Positions 1-9,234 of a DNA stretch of 64,000 nt are shown here, one piece after another. The DNA comes from Mesorhizobium sp. M3A.F.Ca.ET.080.04.2.1 (GTDB lineage: Bacteria; Pseudomonadota; Alphaproteobacteria; Rhizobiales; Rhizobiaceae): the NCBI RefSeq assembly GCF_003952525.1, contig NZ_CP034451.1, positions 4,812,501-4,876,500 on the forward strand, read 5' to 3'. The first letter of the stretch is position 1. Each line of letters begins with the position of its first letter. The position numbers were made by a program, and so were the translations under genes. Below the pieces are notes generated by a model that saw nothing but the letters and a program-made list of their open reading frames with translations, was not told the origin of the DNA and made no database searches.

Positions 1-971
1 AACGCCGGTCGTCTTCTTTCAACACCGAGCGCGTCGACGACATCTATGTCGATCCGCATGAGAGCGGGGCGCGTTTCTTCCTGCACTATGGCGATCTGAC
101 CGACGCGACCAATCTGATCCGGCTGGTGCAGGAGACGAAGCCGAGCGAGATCTACAATCTCGGCGCCCAAAGCCATGTCCAGGTCAGCTTCGAAACGCCG
201 GAATACACGGCCAACTCCGACGCGCTGGGAACGCTCCGGCTGCTTGAGGCGATCCGCATCCTCGGCCTGGAGAAGTCGGTGCGCTTCTACCAGGCCTCGA
301 CGTCGGAGCTTTACGGCAAGGTGGCGGAAGTTCCGCAGAACGAAGCGACACCGTTCCGACCGCGTTCGCCCTACGCCGCGGCGAAGCTCTATGCCTATTG
401 GATCACGGTGAATTATCGTCAGGCCTACGGCATGTTTGCCGCAAACGGCATCCTGTTCAATCACGAGAGCCCGATGCGAGGCGAAACCTTTGTCACTCGC
501 AAGATCACGCGCGCCGTAGCCGCGATCCATCACGGACTGCAGAACACGCTTTACCTCGGCAACATCGATGCCATGCGCGATTGGGGGCATGCGCGCGACT
601 ATGTCGAGGGCATGTGGCGTATACTCCAGCACGACGAGCCGGACGATTTCGTGCTGGCGACGGGCGAGGGGCATTCGGTGCGCGAGTTCGTCGAGCTGGC
701 TTTCGCCGAGACCGGCAGGACCATTCGCTGGCAGGGCGCAGGCGTCGACGAGATTGGTATCGACGCGGCCTCAGGATCGGTGCTGGTGCGCATCGACCCG
801 CGCTATTTCCGCCCGACCGAGGTGGACACGCTGCTCGGTGACGCCTCCAAGGCCAAACGCAGCCTGGGTTGGTCGCACACGACCGGCTTCAGGGAATTGG
901 TGGCGGAAATGGTGAAAGCCGACATGGCCTCTGCCGCAAGCGGCGCATGGCATGGCGGCCATTCAGCGTAG
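1..971 (+). CDS. gmd: GDP-mannose 4,6-dehydratase, 5'-truncated by window edge
   Basis: Converts GDP-D-mannose to GDP-4-keto-6-deoxy-D-mannose, the first step towards GDP-L-fucose and other 6-deoxyhexoses of surface polysaccharides. The reading frame is open from base 3 and about 322 residues are visible. The start codon and the N-terminal Rossmann glycine motif lie outside the window. The visible protein opens with [15 protein letters not shown], typical of the family. It then shows the short-chain dehydrogenase active site: a Ser/Thr-rich STSELYGK stretch and [12 protein letters not shown], which holds the catalytic YxxxK. The [19 protein letters not shown] segment is also characteristic of Gmd. 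The next gene, fcl, starts 9 bases after the stop, so the two are probably co-transcribed. I see no nod box, so assignment to Nod-factor synthesis (noeL) is not supported here. Confidence 0.95.
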   Translation, partial: RRSSSFNTERVDDIYVDPHESGARFFLHYGDLTDATNLIRLVQETKPSEIYNLGAQSHVQVSFETPEYTANSDALGTLRLLEAIRILGLEKSVRFYQASTSELYGKVAEVPQNEATPFRPRSPYAAAKLYAYWITVNYRQAYGMFAANGILFNHESPMRGETFVTRKITRAVAAIHHGLQNTLYLGNIDAMRDWGHARDYVEGMWRILQHDEPDDFVLATGEGHSVREFVELAFAETGRTIRWQGAGVDEIGIDAASGSVLVRIDPRYFRPTEVDTLLGDASKAKRSLGWSHTTGFRELVAEMVKADMASAASGAWHGGHSA

Positions 972-980
972 GACGTGTCG

Positions 981-1952
981 ATGGGAGAAATCTTCGACCT
1001 GAGGGGCAAGCGGATTTTCGTTGCCGGGCATCGCGGGATGGTCGGCTCGGCGGTGGTGCGCCGGTTGGCGTGCGAGGACTGCGAAGCCCTGACGGTCCCG
1101 CGCGATGAGCTCGATCTTCTCGACCAGGCCGGGGTTCGGCGCTGGATGAACGAGCATCGGCCCGATGCCGTGGTGATGGCAGCGGCCAAGGTCGGCGGGA
1201 TCCTGGCCAACGACCGGCTTCCGGTGGATTTTCTCTATGAAAACCTTGTCGTGGAAACCAATGTCATTGAGGCTGCGTTCCGCAGCGAGGTCCGAAAGCT
1301 CCTGTTTCTAGGCTCATCCTGCATCTACCCGAAACTGGCGCCGCAGCCGATCCCGGAGGATGCGCTGCTGACTGGTCCGCTCGAGCCCACCAACGAATGG
1401 TACGCGGTCGCAAAGATCGCCGGGCTGAAACTGTGCCAGGCCTACCGGCGGCAGTATGGCGCCGATTTCGTCTCGGCAATGCCGACCAACCTCTATGGCC
1501 CGGGCGACAATTTCGACCTCAACAGCAGTCACGTCGTGCCGGCCCTGATGCGCAAGGCGCATGAGGCGAAGCGGAGCGGCAGCAAGACGATCGAGGTCTG
1601 GGGTTCAGGCAGGCCCAGGCGCGAGTTCCTGCATGTGGACGATGCAGCCGATGCACTGGTCTGGCTGCTGAAAAACTACTCCGACGACAGCCATGTCAAT
1701 GTCGGCTCGGGCGAGGACGTCACCATCGCGGAACTCGCCCACACCATCGTGTCGGTCGTGGGAGCCGGCACCGAGATCGTGTTCGACCCGACCAAGCCGG
1801 ACGGCACGCCGCGCAAACTTATGGACGTGTCGCGCCTGTTCGCAGCCGGATGGCGACCGAACTATTCGCTGCGCGACGGACTGCAACAGACCTACGGCTG
1901 GTTTCTGGAGCGTCTCGAGACGGGCGAGATCCGGCTGGGGCAGGCTCGCTAA
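981..1952 (+). CDS. fcl: GDP-L-fucose synthase
   Basis: Epimerase-reductase that turns GDP-4-keto-6-deoxymannose, the Gmd product, into GDP-L-fucose with NADPH. The protein has 323 residues, normal for the family. It carries the N-terminal nucleotide-binding motif GHRGMVGSAVVRRL, the active-site serine region FLGSSCIYPK, and YAVAKIAGLKLC with the catalytic YxxxK. The AMPTNLYGPGDNFD stretch is a family hallmark. I chose ATG 981 because AGGA at 970-973 sits at proper Shine-Dalgarno distance. An in-frame GTG at 975 would add two residues but is too close to that site. It follows gmd directly and a repeat cluster follows its stop. Confidence 0.95.
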   Translation: MGEIFDLRGKRIFVAGHRGMVGSAVVRRLACEDCEALTVPRDELDLLDQAGVRRWMNEHRPDAVVMAAAKVGGILANDRLPVDFLYENLVVETNVIEAAFRSEVRKLLFLGSSCIYPKLAPQPIPEDALLTGPLEPTNEWYAVAKIAGLKLCQAYRRQYGADFVSAMPTNLYGPGDNFDLNSSHVVPALMRKAHEAKRSGSKTIEVWGSGRPRREFLHVDDAADALVWLLKNYSDDSHVNVGSGEDVTIAELAHTIVSVVGAGTEIVFDPTKPDGTPRKLMDVSRLFAAGWRPNYSLRDGLQQTYGWFLERLETGEIRLGQAR

Positions 1953-1954
1953 AT

Positions 1955-2108
1955 CGTGACGCGCTGAAACGGATTCAGGCGACGTGCTTTAAGTCGATGC
2001 ATGTCGTAGCCCCAGAACCGCTACACACTTCTGGGCGATATGCATTAGGTCCTTGTCTTTATGCATGTCGTTTTCGCAAGACCGCTGCAAACCTTTGCGC
2101 GACATGCA
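1955..2108. repeat. Mesorhizobium-type intergenic palindromic repeat, tandem copy
   Basis: Compound repeat directly downstream of fcl. The first module (about 1961-1980) holds the dyad CTGAA-ACGGA-TTCAG. A long palindrome follows at 1997-2045, with arms ATGCATGTCG and CGATATGCAT around an inner CCCAGAA/TTCTGGG pair. A second, diverged palindrome lies at 2061-2108, with TTCGCAA/TTTGCGC as inner pair. Related copies occur at about 13981-14080, 51436-51494 and 56610-56685, and a first-module relic at 25837-25860. This is a multicopy element whose RNA could fold into a hairpin. Any role as terminator or RNA-processing site is inference. Confidence 0.8.
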
Positions 2109-2288
2109 GTGAGGCGCTGCCGGCAGGGTCACGGCGTGTCTGACGGCCTCGGCGCTTCCGGCTTCGTGGGACAATTTGGCTGGCTCGGATTCGGACGGAT
2201 TGCCGTTGCCGATCGCTGTCGTCGGCTGGTTTCCGCCCATTGGATTGGAAGCGCCGCAACGGTGCCTTGCGCCACCTAGTCCATGACG

Positions 2289-2320
2289 AAAAAAAGCCGC
2301 GCTCTTGCCGGGCGCGGCTT
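2289..2320 (-). terminator. Rho-independent terminator of the DUF882 gene
   Basis: Perfect 9-bp inverted repeat AAGCCGCGC (2294-2302) and GCGCGGCTT (2312-2320) with a 9-nt loop. On the minus strand it is followed by a run of seven T (the A run at 2289-2295). It lies 19 bases past the stop codon of the minus-strand gene at 2339-4174. Confidence 0.85.
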
Positions 2321-2338
2321 CTCTGGATGGCAAGTCCG

Positions 2339-4174
2339 CTATTTCGTCTGAAACCGTGCGACCGAAAGGAACTTCACCGCATTGCCGCTGAACCGGCTGG
2401 CATCCTGCACCTCGCCGTCCGTCTGGAAGCCCGCCGTGTAGACCTCGCTCGGCGCCGTATGGACGATGTTGTAGGCATAGCGCGGACCCGTCGTCGGGTC
2501 GGAAACGGCGGCGATATTCTCGCCGCTGCCCAGGGCCCAGCGCGCCGCCTGCGGCGGCGCTGCGACCACCATCGCCTTCGGCCCGGGTTTCAGGTCCCGG
2601 GTGGAAGGCCTGGCTTCCTTGCGCGTTGTCTTCACGCCGGCGCCGATCGCCTGCGCAGGATCGGTCCCGGCGGGGCGGGCAGCGATGGCGTCCCGCGGCG
2701 ATGCCGCGTCGAGACCCGAGGGATCGTTGAAAGCGGAACGGGGCTGCGGTTCCGTCAGCGACGCAAGCTGATATTCGGCGCCGCTCGCGCCGGCCTCGGT
2801 CGTTGCGTTGGCCTGTTCGAGAACTGCCTTGATCTCATCCGGCTTGCTCGCATCGGGCCGCTCGGTCGGCAGCACCGAGAACGCATCGGTCGCGCTCTTG
2901 TCCTGCGAAGCCGTATCGGCCAGAGCCAGAAGCACAGCCTTGTCCTTGGGCGCCAGCTCCGCCGGCAAATCCGGCCGCCGGGTGGGCAGCGGAACGTTGT
3001 TGACCGCGACCTGGGCCGGATCGGCGCCGGTCTGGGGCGCACCGGAGTCGGCCATGCCGAACGGCACATTGGCCGGCGCATGAGCGGTCGCTACAGCCTG
3101 CTCGGTCGTAGCCGTGGCATCCGCCATACCGAATGGCACATTCTCAGGCGCCTGGCCGACATCGGCCTTCGGACGCGGCGCGAAGGCCGGCAACGGAATC
3201 TCCTTCGGCGGCAGCGCGGCGATGATGGTCTCAGGCGTATCCTGCTGCGGCTGCGAATCGTCGCTGCCGTCGTCGGCGATCTGCGGAATGTTGGCGCGCT
3301 TGGCGTCCTTCGGAGCGACGATTGCGATGCCCGGCAGATTGCTGCTCTTGGCCATCGCCACCTGCTTCACGACCTTCTGCTGAGGCGCCGGAGCGCCGCC
3401 GCCGGTATCGGCGTCATCATCGGCCTCGTCTGCGCCGCCACCAAACCAGGCTGCAAGCAGTCCGCCAGATCGCTTGGTCGAGCCTCCGGCACTGGCGAGT
3501 TCGATGTTGGGCGTCCCGGCACCCTTGCGTGCCTTGTAGGCAGCCATCGCCTGTTCGTAGCCCGGCAGCGGCCTGCCGTCGCTCGGCACATGCAATGTCT
3601 TGCCGTTCGGGAACAGGCTGACCAGCTCCTGACGGCTGATCCCCGGCCAGTGGCGCACATTGCCGACATCCATATGCACGAAAGGCGAACCCGACGTCGG
3701 ATAGTAACCGACGCCGCCGCCCTGCATCTTGAGCCCGATATTGCGCAGCTTCTTCAGCGGCACGCCGGGAATGTAGAAGTCCATCGCCTTGCCGAGCATG
3801 TGCTGGCTTTTCTCGGCAACGCCCCTGCTGCGGCTGCGCAGCATCGAATTCGTGGCCGGCGAACGATAGCCGCAGACGACCTGGATGTAGTCCGTCGCCC
3901 CGGCCTGCCGATAGGCTTCCCACACGAGGTCGAGCAGCCGCGGATCCATCTTGGTCGGTTCGTTGCGGCGCCAGTCGCGCAGGAGGATGTTGATCTTGCG
4001 CAGGCCTTCCGGATCGTAGCGGCCATTGCGCTTGAAGACGATCTCCGCCTTTTCGTGCGTGTGCAGGTGATAGAGCTTCAGCGAACGAACTTCGGCCCTC
4101 GCCCCGGACGAGGCAGCTGAGAGAACCCCGACGGCCAGAATCACGGCAGCCAGCCATCTCGGCCAGACGCTCAT
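2339..4174 (-). CDS. Exported DUF882 (YcbK-like, peptidase M15 fold) protein
   Basis: Secreted or periplasmic protein of 611 residues. From the chosen Met the N-terminus is a clear signal peptide: a short basic start, a hydrophobic stretch LAAVILAVGVLS, then ASSGARAE. The DUF882 domain follows (about residues 30-190) with the zinc-peptidase landmarks of the M15/D-Ala-D-Ala carboxypeptidase fold: CGYRSPATNSMLR, SQHMLGKAMDFYI and FVHMDVG, which give the His, Asp and His ligands. Such domains act on, or bind, peptidoglycan stem peptides. The remaining 400 residues are low-complexity, rich in Pro, Ala and Asp, and contain two copies of NVPFGMAD about 30 residues apart. An in-frame Met at 4261 would add 29 charged residues before the signal peptide, so I prefer 4174. 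A terminator follows the stop. Confidence 0.8.
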   Translation of the reverse strand: MSVWPRWLAAVILAVGVLSAASSGARAEVRSLKLYHLHTHEKAEIVFKRNGRYDPEGLRKINILLRDWRRNEPTKMDPRLLDLVWEAYRQAGATDYIQVVCGYRSPATNSMLRSRSRGVAEKSQHMLGKAMDFYIPGVPLKKLRNIGLKMQGGGVGYYPTSGSPFVHMDVGNVRHWPGISRQELVSLFPNGKTLHVPSDGRPLPGYEQAMAAYKARKGAGTPNIELASAGGSTKRSGGLLAAWFGGGADEADDDADTGGGAPAPQQKVVKQVAMAKSSNLPGIAIVAPKDAKRANIPQIADDGSDDSQPQQDTPETIIAALPPKEIPLPAFAPRPKADVGQAPENVPFGMADATATTEQAVATAHAPANVPFGMADSGAPQTGADPAQVAVNNVPLPTRRPDLPAELAPKDKAVLLALADTASQDKSATDAFSVLPTERPDASKPDEIKAVLEQANATTEAGASGAEYQLASLTEPQPRSAFNDPSGLDAASPRDAIAARPAGTDPAQAIGAGVKTTRKEARPSTRDLKPGPKAMVVAAPPQAARWALGSGENIAAVSDPTTGPRYAYNIVHTAPSEVYTAGFQTDGEVQDASRFSGNAVKFLSVARFQTK

Positions 4175-4302
4175 GTGGAAATGCCGCCCGTTCTTGTATC
4201 GCTCGACTTTGTTCAAATCAAATGGCCTTGCAGGCTGCCGTTTGTCCCCGGATTTGACCAAACGGATGCAGAACTAGCACATCCGAATATCGACCCTAAT
4301 GG

Positions 4303-4317
4303 TTAATCATCGCTTAT
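4303..4317. promoter_or_regulatory. Possible CtrA-like site upstream of the DUF882 gene
   Basis: TTAA-N7-TTAT lies about 130 bases upstream of the preferred start at 4174. It differs by one base from the CtrA consensus TTAA-N7-TTAA of alphaproteobacteria. The gap 4262-4552 is AT-richer than the coding sequence around it and must hold the promoter of the DUF882 gene. One near-match in this length of DNA is weak evidence. Confidence 0.25.
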
Positions 4318-4552
4318 TGAAGCCGAAATGCGGTAACACCATGGCGATATCCCGTCAAAAATGATGCACTGCGTTTCGTGGTAAATCACTGGTTTAGATC
4401 ATGAATTCGGCTCAAGCCGAAACACGATCTGTTACCGCCAGCCTTATTGCGTGATCGCAGCGTGCGAATCGCAGGAAATCCAGGCTGCCCGAGTCGGGAG
4501 CCAAAAAATTGATTCAAACTTGAAACCGAGGGGCCCGCCGGGGTCTTCCGAT

Positions 4553-6097
4553 TCAGGAGGCGAGCCGATCGACACGACCCGCTTCGGGATCAATGCCATA
4601 TTCTTTCAACTTTCGGTAGAGTGTCGACCGGCCTATGCCCAGGCGCCGGGCGACCTCGCTCATCTGCCCGTTATAACGGTCGATCGCCAGCTTGATCATC
4701 TCGAGCTCGACCTCGGCCAACGCCCGCACGTTGCCGCGTTCGTCGAGCGCCCTGAGCGTGCCGAAGCGAGGCTGCAGCCTCGCCGGCGCTCCATATCCTG
4801 CGCCCTCGCCGCTGTCCTCGGCGGAAGCGACGCCATTGACCGCCGACGGTTCGTCCACGGCCATTTCGGCGACGGCCGATGCCGGCTCCGCCTCGAGTAT
4901 GATCGTGCCTTCCACCTGGGCCCGGATCTGCGGGAATTCCTCCTCGGTCAAGAGGTCGCCATCGGCGAGCACGGAGGCTCTGAAGACGGCGTTTTCCAGC
5001 TGGCGGATGTTGCCCGGCCAGTCATAGGCCTGCAGCATCGCCAGCGCCTGGGCAGATATGCCGGTGAGGCGGCGGCGCGGATCGGCGGGCGCGACCTTTT
5101 CCATGAAGTGCCGCACGAGGTAAGGGATGTCGTCGCGGCGGTCGCGCAGCGGCGGCACGAAGATCGGATAGACGTTCAGGCGGTAGAACAGGTCCTCGCG
5201 GAATCTGCCATCTTTGACCTGCTGCAAAAGGTTGCGATGCGTCGCCGAGATGAGACGAATGTCGACCTTCACGGTCGAACGGCCGCCCACCGGGTCCACT
5301 TCTCCCTCCTGCACGGCGCGCAGCAGCTTCACCTGCACGTCGAGCGGCAGATCGCCGATCTCATCCAGGAACAATGTTCCCGAATGCGCTTCGACGAACT
5401 TGCCGGTGTGCTTGTCGGTCGCGCCGGTGAAGGAGCCTTTTTCGTGCCCGAACAGGATCGACTCGACGAGGTTGTCGGGGATGGCACCGCAATTCACGGT
5501 GACGAAGGGTTTCGAGCGACGATCGCCGCTGCCCTGGATGGCGCGTGCCACCAGTTCCTTGCCGACGCCCGATTCGCCTTCGATCAGGATCGGAATGTTC
5601 GAAGCTGCTGCCTTCTGGCCGAGGCGGATGACCCGGTCCATCGCGGGGCTGCGGGTGATCAGGTCCTTGAAAGTCAGATGGCCGCCGCGCCGCCGCGACG
5701 CGCGCTTCACCTCGTCCTCGATTGCCTCGACCTTCAACGCGTTGGAGATCGAGGTCTGCAGCCTGTCGGGCGAGGCAGGCTTGACGACGAAATCGAAGGC
5801 GCCCTGGCGCATCGCCGAAACCACGGTCTCGATGCCGCCCTGCGCCGTCTGCACGATGACCGGGACGTTGATGCCGCGCTCGCGCATCGCCTTCAGCACG
5901 GCGATGCCGTCTAGGCCGGGCATGACCAGGTCGAGGATGACGACCGACACCTCGCGCGCATTCGACCCGTCGAGCACATCGAGGCCTGCCTCGCCGCCGT
6001 CGGCGACGATCGCGGTGTGGCCGAACCTCGTCACCGCGGCCTCGAGCAGCCTGCGCTGCACGGGATCGTCATCGACTATGAGTATGGAACCTGTCAT
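4553..6097 (-). CDS. Sigma-54-dependent response regulator (NtrC family)
   Basis: Transcriptional activator of 514 residues with the full NtrC architecture. The receiver domain (1-120) has ILIVDDD, the phosphoacceptor in VVILDLVMPG and KPAS. The AAA+ sigma-54 interaction domain (about 145-380) has Walker A GESGVGKE, Walker B GTLFLDEIGDLP and the arginine-finger region RFREDLFYRLNV. The C-terminal Fis-type helix-turn-helix ends in VARRLGIGRSTLYRKLKEYG. The sigma-54 contact loop reads GSFTGA rather than the usual GAFTGA. No histidine kinase is adjacent, so the signal is unknown (orphan regulator). Residues 400-460 form a low-complexity linker. It is divergent from pepF, with a 155-base gap between them. 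Confidence 0.92.
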   Translation of the reverse strand: MTGSILIVDDDPVQRRLLEAAVTRFGHTAIVADGGEAGLDVLDGSNAREVSVVILDLVMPGLDGIAVLKAMRERGINVPVIVQTAQGGIETVVSAMRQGAFDFVVKPASPDRLQTSISNALKVEAIEDEVKRASRRRGGHLTFKDLITRSPAMDRVIRLGQKAAASNIPILIEGESGVGKELVARAIQGSGDRRSKPFVTVNCGAIPDNLVESILFGHEKGSFTGATDKHTGKFVEAHSGTLFLDEIGDLPLDVQVKLLRAVQEGEVDPVGGRSTVKVDIRLISATHRNLLQQVKDGRFREDLFYRLNVYPIFVPPLRDRRDDIPYLVRHFMEKVAPADPRRRLTGISAQALAMLQAYDWPGNIRQLENAVFRASVLADGDLLTEEEFPQIRAQVEGTIILEAEPASAVAEMAVDEPSAVNGVASAEDSGEGAGYGAPARLQPRFGTLRALDERGNVRALAEVELEMIKLAIDRYNGQMSEVARRLGIGRSTLYRKLKEYGIDPEAGRVDRLAS

Positions 6098-6252
6098 GAC
6101 TGTCTTGAGTTGCCTGCCCGAGAAACCCCATGGATCATCTTGGCACAGGGTTCTAAATAAGGTTTCAAAAAACCCGGTGAACGAATTCCTTAGGATTTGA
6201 CCGGCTTCTCCTTTCCCTTTGATTCTGGTCGTGATTCAAAAAGGTATTGCTG

Positions 6253-8091
6253 ATGCGGATGATGTTTGGTCGGGGGCTTGCAGCGACGGCGTCCGGTCAG
6301 GGTGCGGCGGAACTCGGCGACCTGCCGGAATGGAATCTCGCCGATCTCTATGCCGGCATGGATGCACCGGAGTTGAAGCGTGACATCGCCAGGGCTGCAA
6401 GCGATGCCATCGCCTTCGAGACCCGCTGGAAAGGGACGCTCGCCGCAGAGGCCGGGCGCGACAGCAGCGGCAGGCTCGGCGAAGCGCTGAAGGCCTACGA
6501 AGCGCTGGAGGAACTCATCGGCCGCATCGTGTCCTATGCGGGGCTGATCTATGCCGGCAACACCGCCGATCCGCAGCGCGCCAAGCTTTACGGCGATGTC
6601 CAGGAAAAGATGACGGACGCCAGCGCGCATCTCCTGTTCTTCGCGCTGGAACTCAACCTGATCGAGGATGCGATGGTCGAGGGCGCGCTTGCCGCCGATC
6701 CGACCTTCGCGCATTACCGACCCTGGGTGCTCGACCTCAGAAAGGACAAGCCCTATCAGCTGGAAGACCGGGTCGAGCAGTTGTTTCATGAGAAGTCGGT
6801 GACCGGTCGCGGGGCCTGGAACCGCCTCTTCGATGAGACGATGACCGATCTGCGCTTCGACCTCGACGGCGAAGAACTGGCGCTGGAACCGGCCCTCAAC
6901 CGGCTCCAGGACGCAGACGGCGAAGTGCGCCGCCGCGCCTCCGAGGCGCTCGCCGCAACCTTTCGCAAGAATCTGCGCACTTTCACCCTCATCACCAACA
7001 CTCTGGCCAAGGACAAGGAGATTTCGGACCGCTGGCGCGGCTTCGAGGACATCGCCGATTCACGCCATCTCGCCAATCGCGTCGAGCGCGACGTGGTCGA
7101 CGCGCTGGCCGCTGCCGTGCGGGAAGCCTATCCGCGCCTGTCGCACCGTTACTATGCGATGAAGGCACGCTGGCTCGGCATGGAGGTGATGAACCACTGG
7201 GACCGCAATGCGCCGCTGCCGGAGACCCCGCAGGCGGTGATCCGCTGGGACGACGCCCGGGATACGGTTCTGTCGGCCTATCAGCGCTTCTCGCCCGAGA
7301 TGGCGGAAATCGCGCGCGGCTTCTTCGACCGCAAATGGATCGATGCGCCGGTAAGGCCCGGCAAGTCGCCCGGCGCGTTCGCCCATCCAACCGTGCCGTC
7401 CGCGCACCCTTACGTGCTGCTCAACTACATGGGCAAGCCGCGCGATGTGATGACGCTTGCGCATGAACTCGGCCATGGCGTGCACCAGGTGCTGGCCGCC
7501 GGCCAGGGCGCGCTGATGGCGGCGACCCCGCTGACCCTGGCGGAGACCGCTTCCGTCTTCGGCGAGATGCTGACCTTCCGCTCGCTGCTAGACCAGACGG
7601 CCGACAAACGCGAACGAAAGGCCATGCTCGCCCAGAAGGTCGAGGACATGATCAACACGGTGGTGCGCCAGATCGCCTTCTATGAATTCGAGCGCAAGGT
7701 GCATGCCGAGCGCCGCAACGGCGAGCTGACCTCGGACAGGCTCGGCCAGTTCTGGCTGGAAGTGCAGGCGGAGAGCCTTGGACCCGCGATCAAGCTGCGC
7801 GATGGCTATGAGGTCTTCTGGACCTACATACCCCACTTCATCCATTCGCCTTTTTACGTCTATGCCTACGCCTTCGGCGATTGCCTGGTGAATTCGCTTT
7901 ACGCGGTCTACCAGAATGCGGAGCGCGGCTTCCAGGAGAAGTATTTCGAGATGCTGCGCGCCGGCGGCACCAAGCATCATTCCGAGCTGCTGGCGCCTTT
8001 CGGCCTCGATGCCACCGATCCGGGCTTCTGGCAGATCGGCCTCGGCGTGATCGGGGCCCTCATCGATGAGTTGGAGGCGCTCGAAAGGTGA
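6253..8091 (+). CDS. pepF: M3 family oligoendopeptidase F
   Basis: Cytoplasmic zinc metallopeptidase that hydrolyses oligopeptides of roughly 7-17 residues. The protein has 612 residues, normal for the PepF/M3 clade. The catalytic HELGH (with AHELGHGVH around it) lies at residues 404-408, and the third zinc ligand is in the downstream LAETASVFGEML segment. The oligoendopeptidase N-terminal region opens with LPEWNLADLYAGMD. I chose ATG 6253. A TTG six bases upstream would add two residues. No signal peptide is visible, which fits a cytoplasmic enzyme. Confidence 0.95.
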   Translation: MRMMFGRGLAATASGQGAAELGDLPEWNLADLYAGMDAPELKRDIARAASDAIAFETRWKGTLAAEAGRDSSGRLGEALKAYEALEELIGRIVSYAGLIYAGNTADPQRAKLYGDVQEKMTDASAHLLFFALELNLIEDAMVEGALAADPTFAHYRPWVLDLRKDKPYQLEDRVEQLFHEKSVTGRGAWNRLFDETMTDLRFDLDGEELALEPALNRLQDADGEVRRRASEALAATFRKNLRTFTLITNTLAKDKEISDRWRGFEDIADSRHLANRVERDVVDALAAAVREAYPRLSHRYYAMKARWLGMEVMNHWDRNAPLPETPQAVIRWDDARDTVLSAYQRFSPEMAEIARGFFDRKWIDAPVRPGKSPGAFAHPTVPSAHPYVLLNYMGKPRDVMTLAHELGHGVHQVLAAGQGALMAATPLTLAETASVFGEMLTFRSLLDQTADKRERKAMLAQKVEDMINTVVRQIAFYEFERKVHAERRNGELTSDRLGQFWLEVQAESLGPAIKLRDGYEVFWTYIPHFIHSPFYVYAYAFGDCLVNSLYAVYQNAERGFQEKYFEMLRAGGTKHHSELLAPFGLDATDPGFWQIGLGVIGALIDELEALER

Positions 8092-8391
8092 CGGCGTGTG
8101 CTAGGGGAGCACAAGCCAGAAAGCGCGTGTTCGGGCCAGGTCTATTTCTTACCTAAATATCTGTTCTTCCACGTGTCTGCGCCTTATGATAGCCTCCAGC
8201 CAAGCTCAGCCGGACGGATCAGGCAGCCAGAGCGGGCTCTCGTTGCGCTCGGCGAACGCGAGGACGGGGCATCGGCGAAGGCCAGTGGCCGGCAGCTGAA
8301 TGAGGCCGGGTTTTCTCGACTGCGAAGCCAATGACGATGACTGCGGCAAGGTCGCCCCTCTGGGCCCTGGCCGGCATCGGACGAGGAGAGA
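8092..8391. other. Intergenic gap without a supported gene
   Basis: Three hundred bases between pepF and the helix-hairpin-helix gene. The first 80 bases are AT-richer. A 78-codon open frame at 8098-8334 has no domain-like composition and no ribosome site, so I do not call it. The promoter of the downstream gene presumably lies here, but I see no convincing -35/-10 pair. Confidence 0.5.
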
Positions 8392-9069
8392 ATGAGCACC
8401 TTCTTCTACATGCTCTTGGCCTTCGTTGCGGGTGTTTTGCTGGGCTGGTTCATATGGGGCCGATTGCGCAGCGACCTCGACAGCCTTCGCGCCGACCTTG
8501 ATCGCACGCGCGGTGACCGCGACAGGATGCGTGCCGACGCCGATCGGCTGGCCGGAGAACTCGACGCATGTGTCCGCGCCCGCGACGACATCGAGCGCCA
8601 GCTTCGCGAAGCGCCTACCAAGCCTGCCGGGGTCGGTGCAGACAAGGCCTCGGCGCCGGCGCCTTCGGCGCTGATTTCGACACCTGCTGCCGCCCAGCCC
8701 TCAACGCCAAGATCGAAGCCTGCCAGGAAGCCGGCCGCGCCAACGGCGGCTGCGCCGCCGAAAAAGGCTGCCGTGGCTCCGAAGAAGAGCGCCGCTCTCA
8801 ATGCGGCGGGTGGCAAGGCCGACGAACTGCGCCGCCTGATCGGCATCGGGCCGGTCAACGAAAGGCTGCTCAGGGAACAGGGCGTCACGACCTATGCCCA
8901 GATCGCCGCCTGGAGCGAGGACGACGTCAAGCGTATCGAGGAAGTGCTCAGTTTCGACGGGCGTATTGCGCGCGAGAAGTGGGTCGAGCAGGCGAAACTG
9001 CTGGCTGCCGGCGATGAGGCGGAATTCGCCCGTCTCTTCCCCTCGGCGGGAACCGCCAGCAACAGCTGA
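8392..9069 (+). CDS. Membrane-anchored helix-hairpin-helix protein
   Basis: Protein of 225 residues in three parts. First is an N-terminal transmembrane helix (about residues 4-24). Second is a charged, coiled-coil-like stretch with heptad Arg/Asp/Leu (25-72), followed by an Ala/Pro/Lys-rich linker. Third is a C-terminal domain from about residue 140 with ADELRRLIGIGPVNERLLREQGVTTYAQIAAW, the helix-hairpin-helix found at the C-terminus of several alphaproteobacterial proteins, including NuoE fusions. The ending FDGRIAREKWVEQAKLLAAG is typical of that family. GAGGAGAG just upstream is a good ribosome site for ATG 8392. The function is unknown. DNA binding is possible for HhH but unproven, and protein-protein contact is equally possible. 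Confidence 0.75.
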   Translation: MSTFFYMLLAFVAGVLLGWFIWGRLRSDLDSLRADLDRTRGDRDRMRADADRLAGELDACVRARDDIERQLREAPTKPAGVGADKASAPAPSALISTPAAAQPSTPRSKPARKPAAPTAAAPPKKAAVAPKKSAALNAAGGKADELRRLIGIGPVNERLLREQGVTTYAQIAAWSEDDVKRIEEVLSFDGRIAREKWVEQAKLLAAGDEAEFARLFPSAGTASNS

Positions 9070-9234
9070 TGCCGCTCGCCTACCTCAACGAAAGCGGCGT
9101 TCGGCGCGGGCGCCGTTTTGGGGCAGGTATTTGGACCAGAGCCGGCTTTGCGCCGCCCGACGCCGTTCTGTCGATTGCACCTCGCCGAGCCCCCATATAG
9201 AGCGATCGACGGCAATTGATCGCATTCGAGGCTC

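Noticed and set aside
1..1952. gmd-fcl as Nod-factor genes noeL-nolK on a symbiosis island
   Set aside because: No nod box, nod gene, transposase or GC drop nearby. They fit general surface-polysaccharide synthesis.
2240..4120. 626-codon open frame on the plus strand opposite the DUF882 gene
   Set aside because: Arg/His-rich antisense of a GC-rich gene, no domain, no ribosome site. It also spans the terminator of the true gene.
8098..8334. 78-codon open frame after pepF
   Set aside because: No ribosome site, no signal peptide or domain character, and it ends inside the next promoter region.
9085..9234. Possible terminator hairpin GGCG/CGCCGTTTT after the helix-hairpin-helix gene
   Set aside because: Stem of only five or six pairs with a long loop. 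Not convincing.
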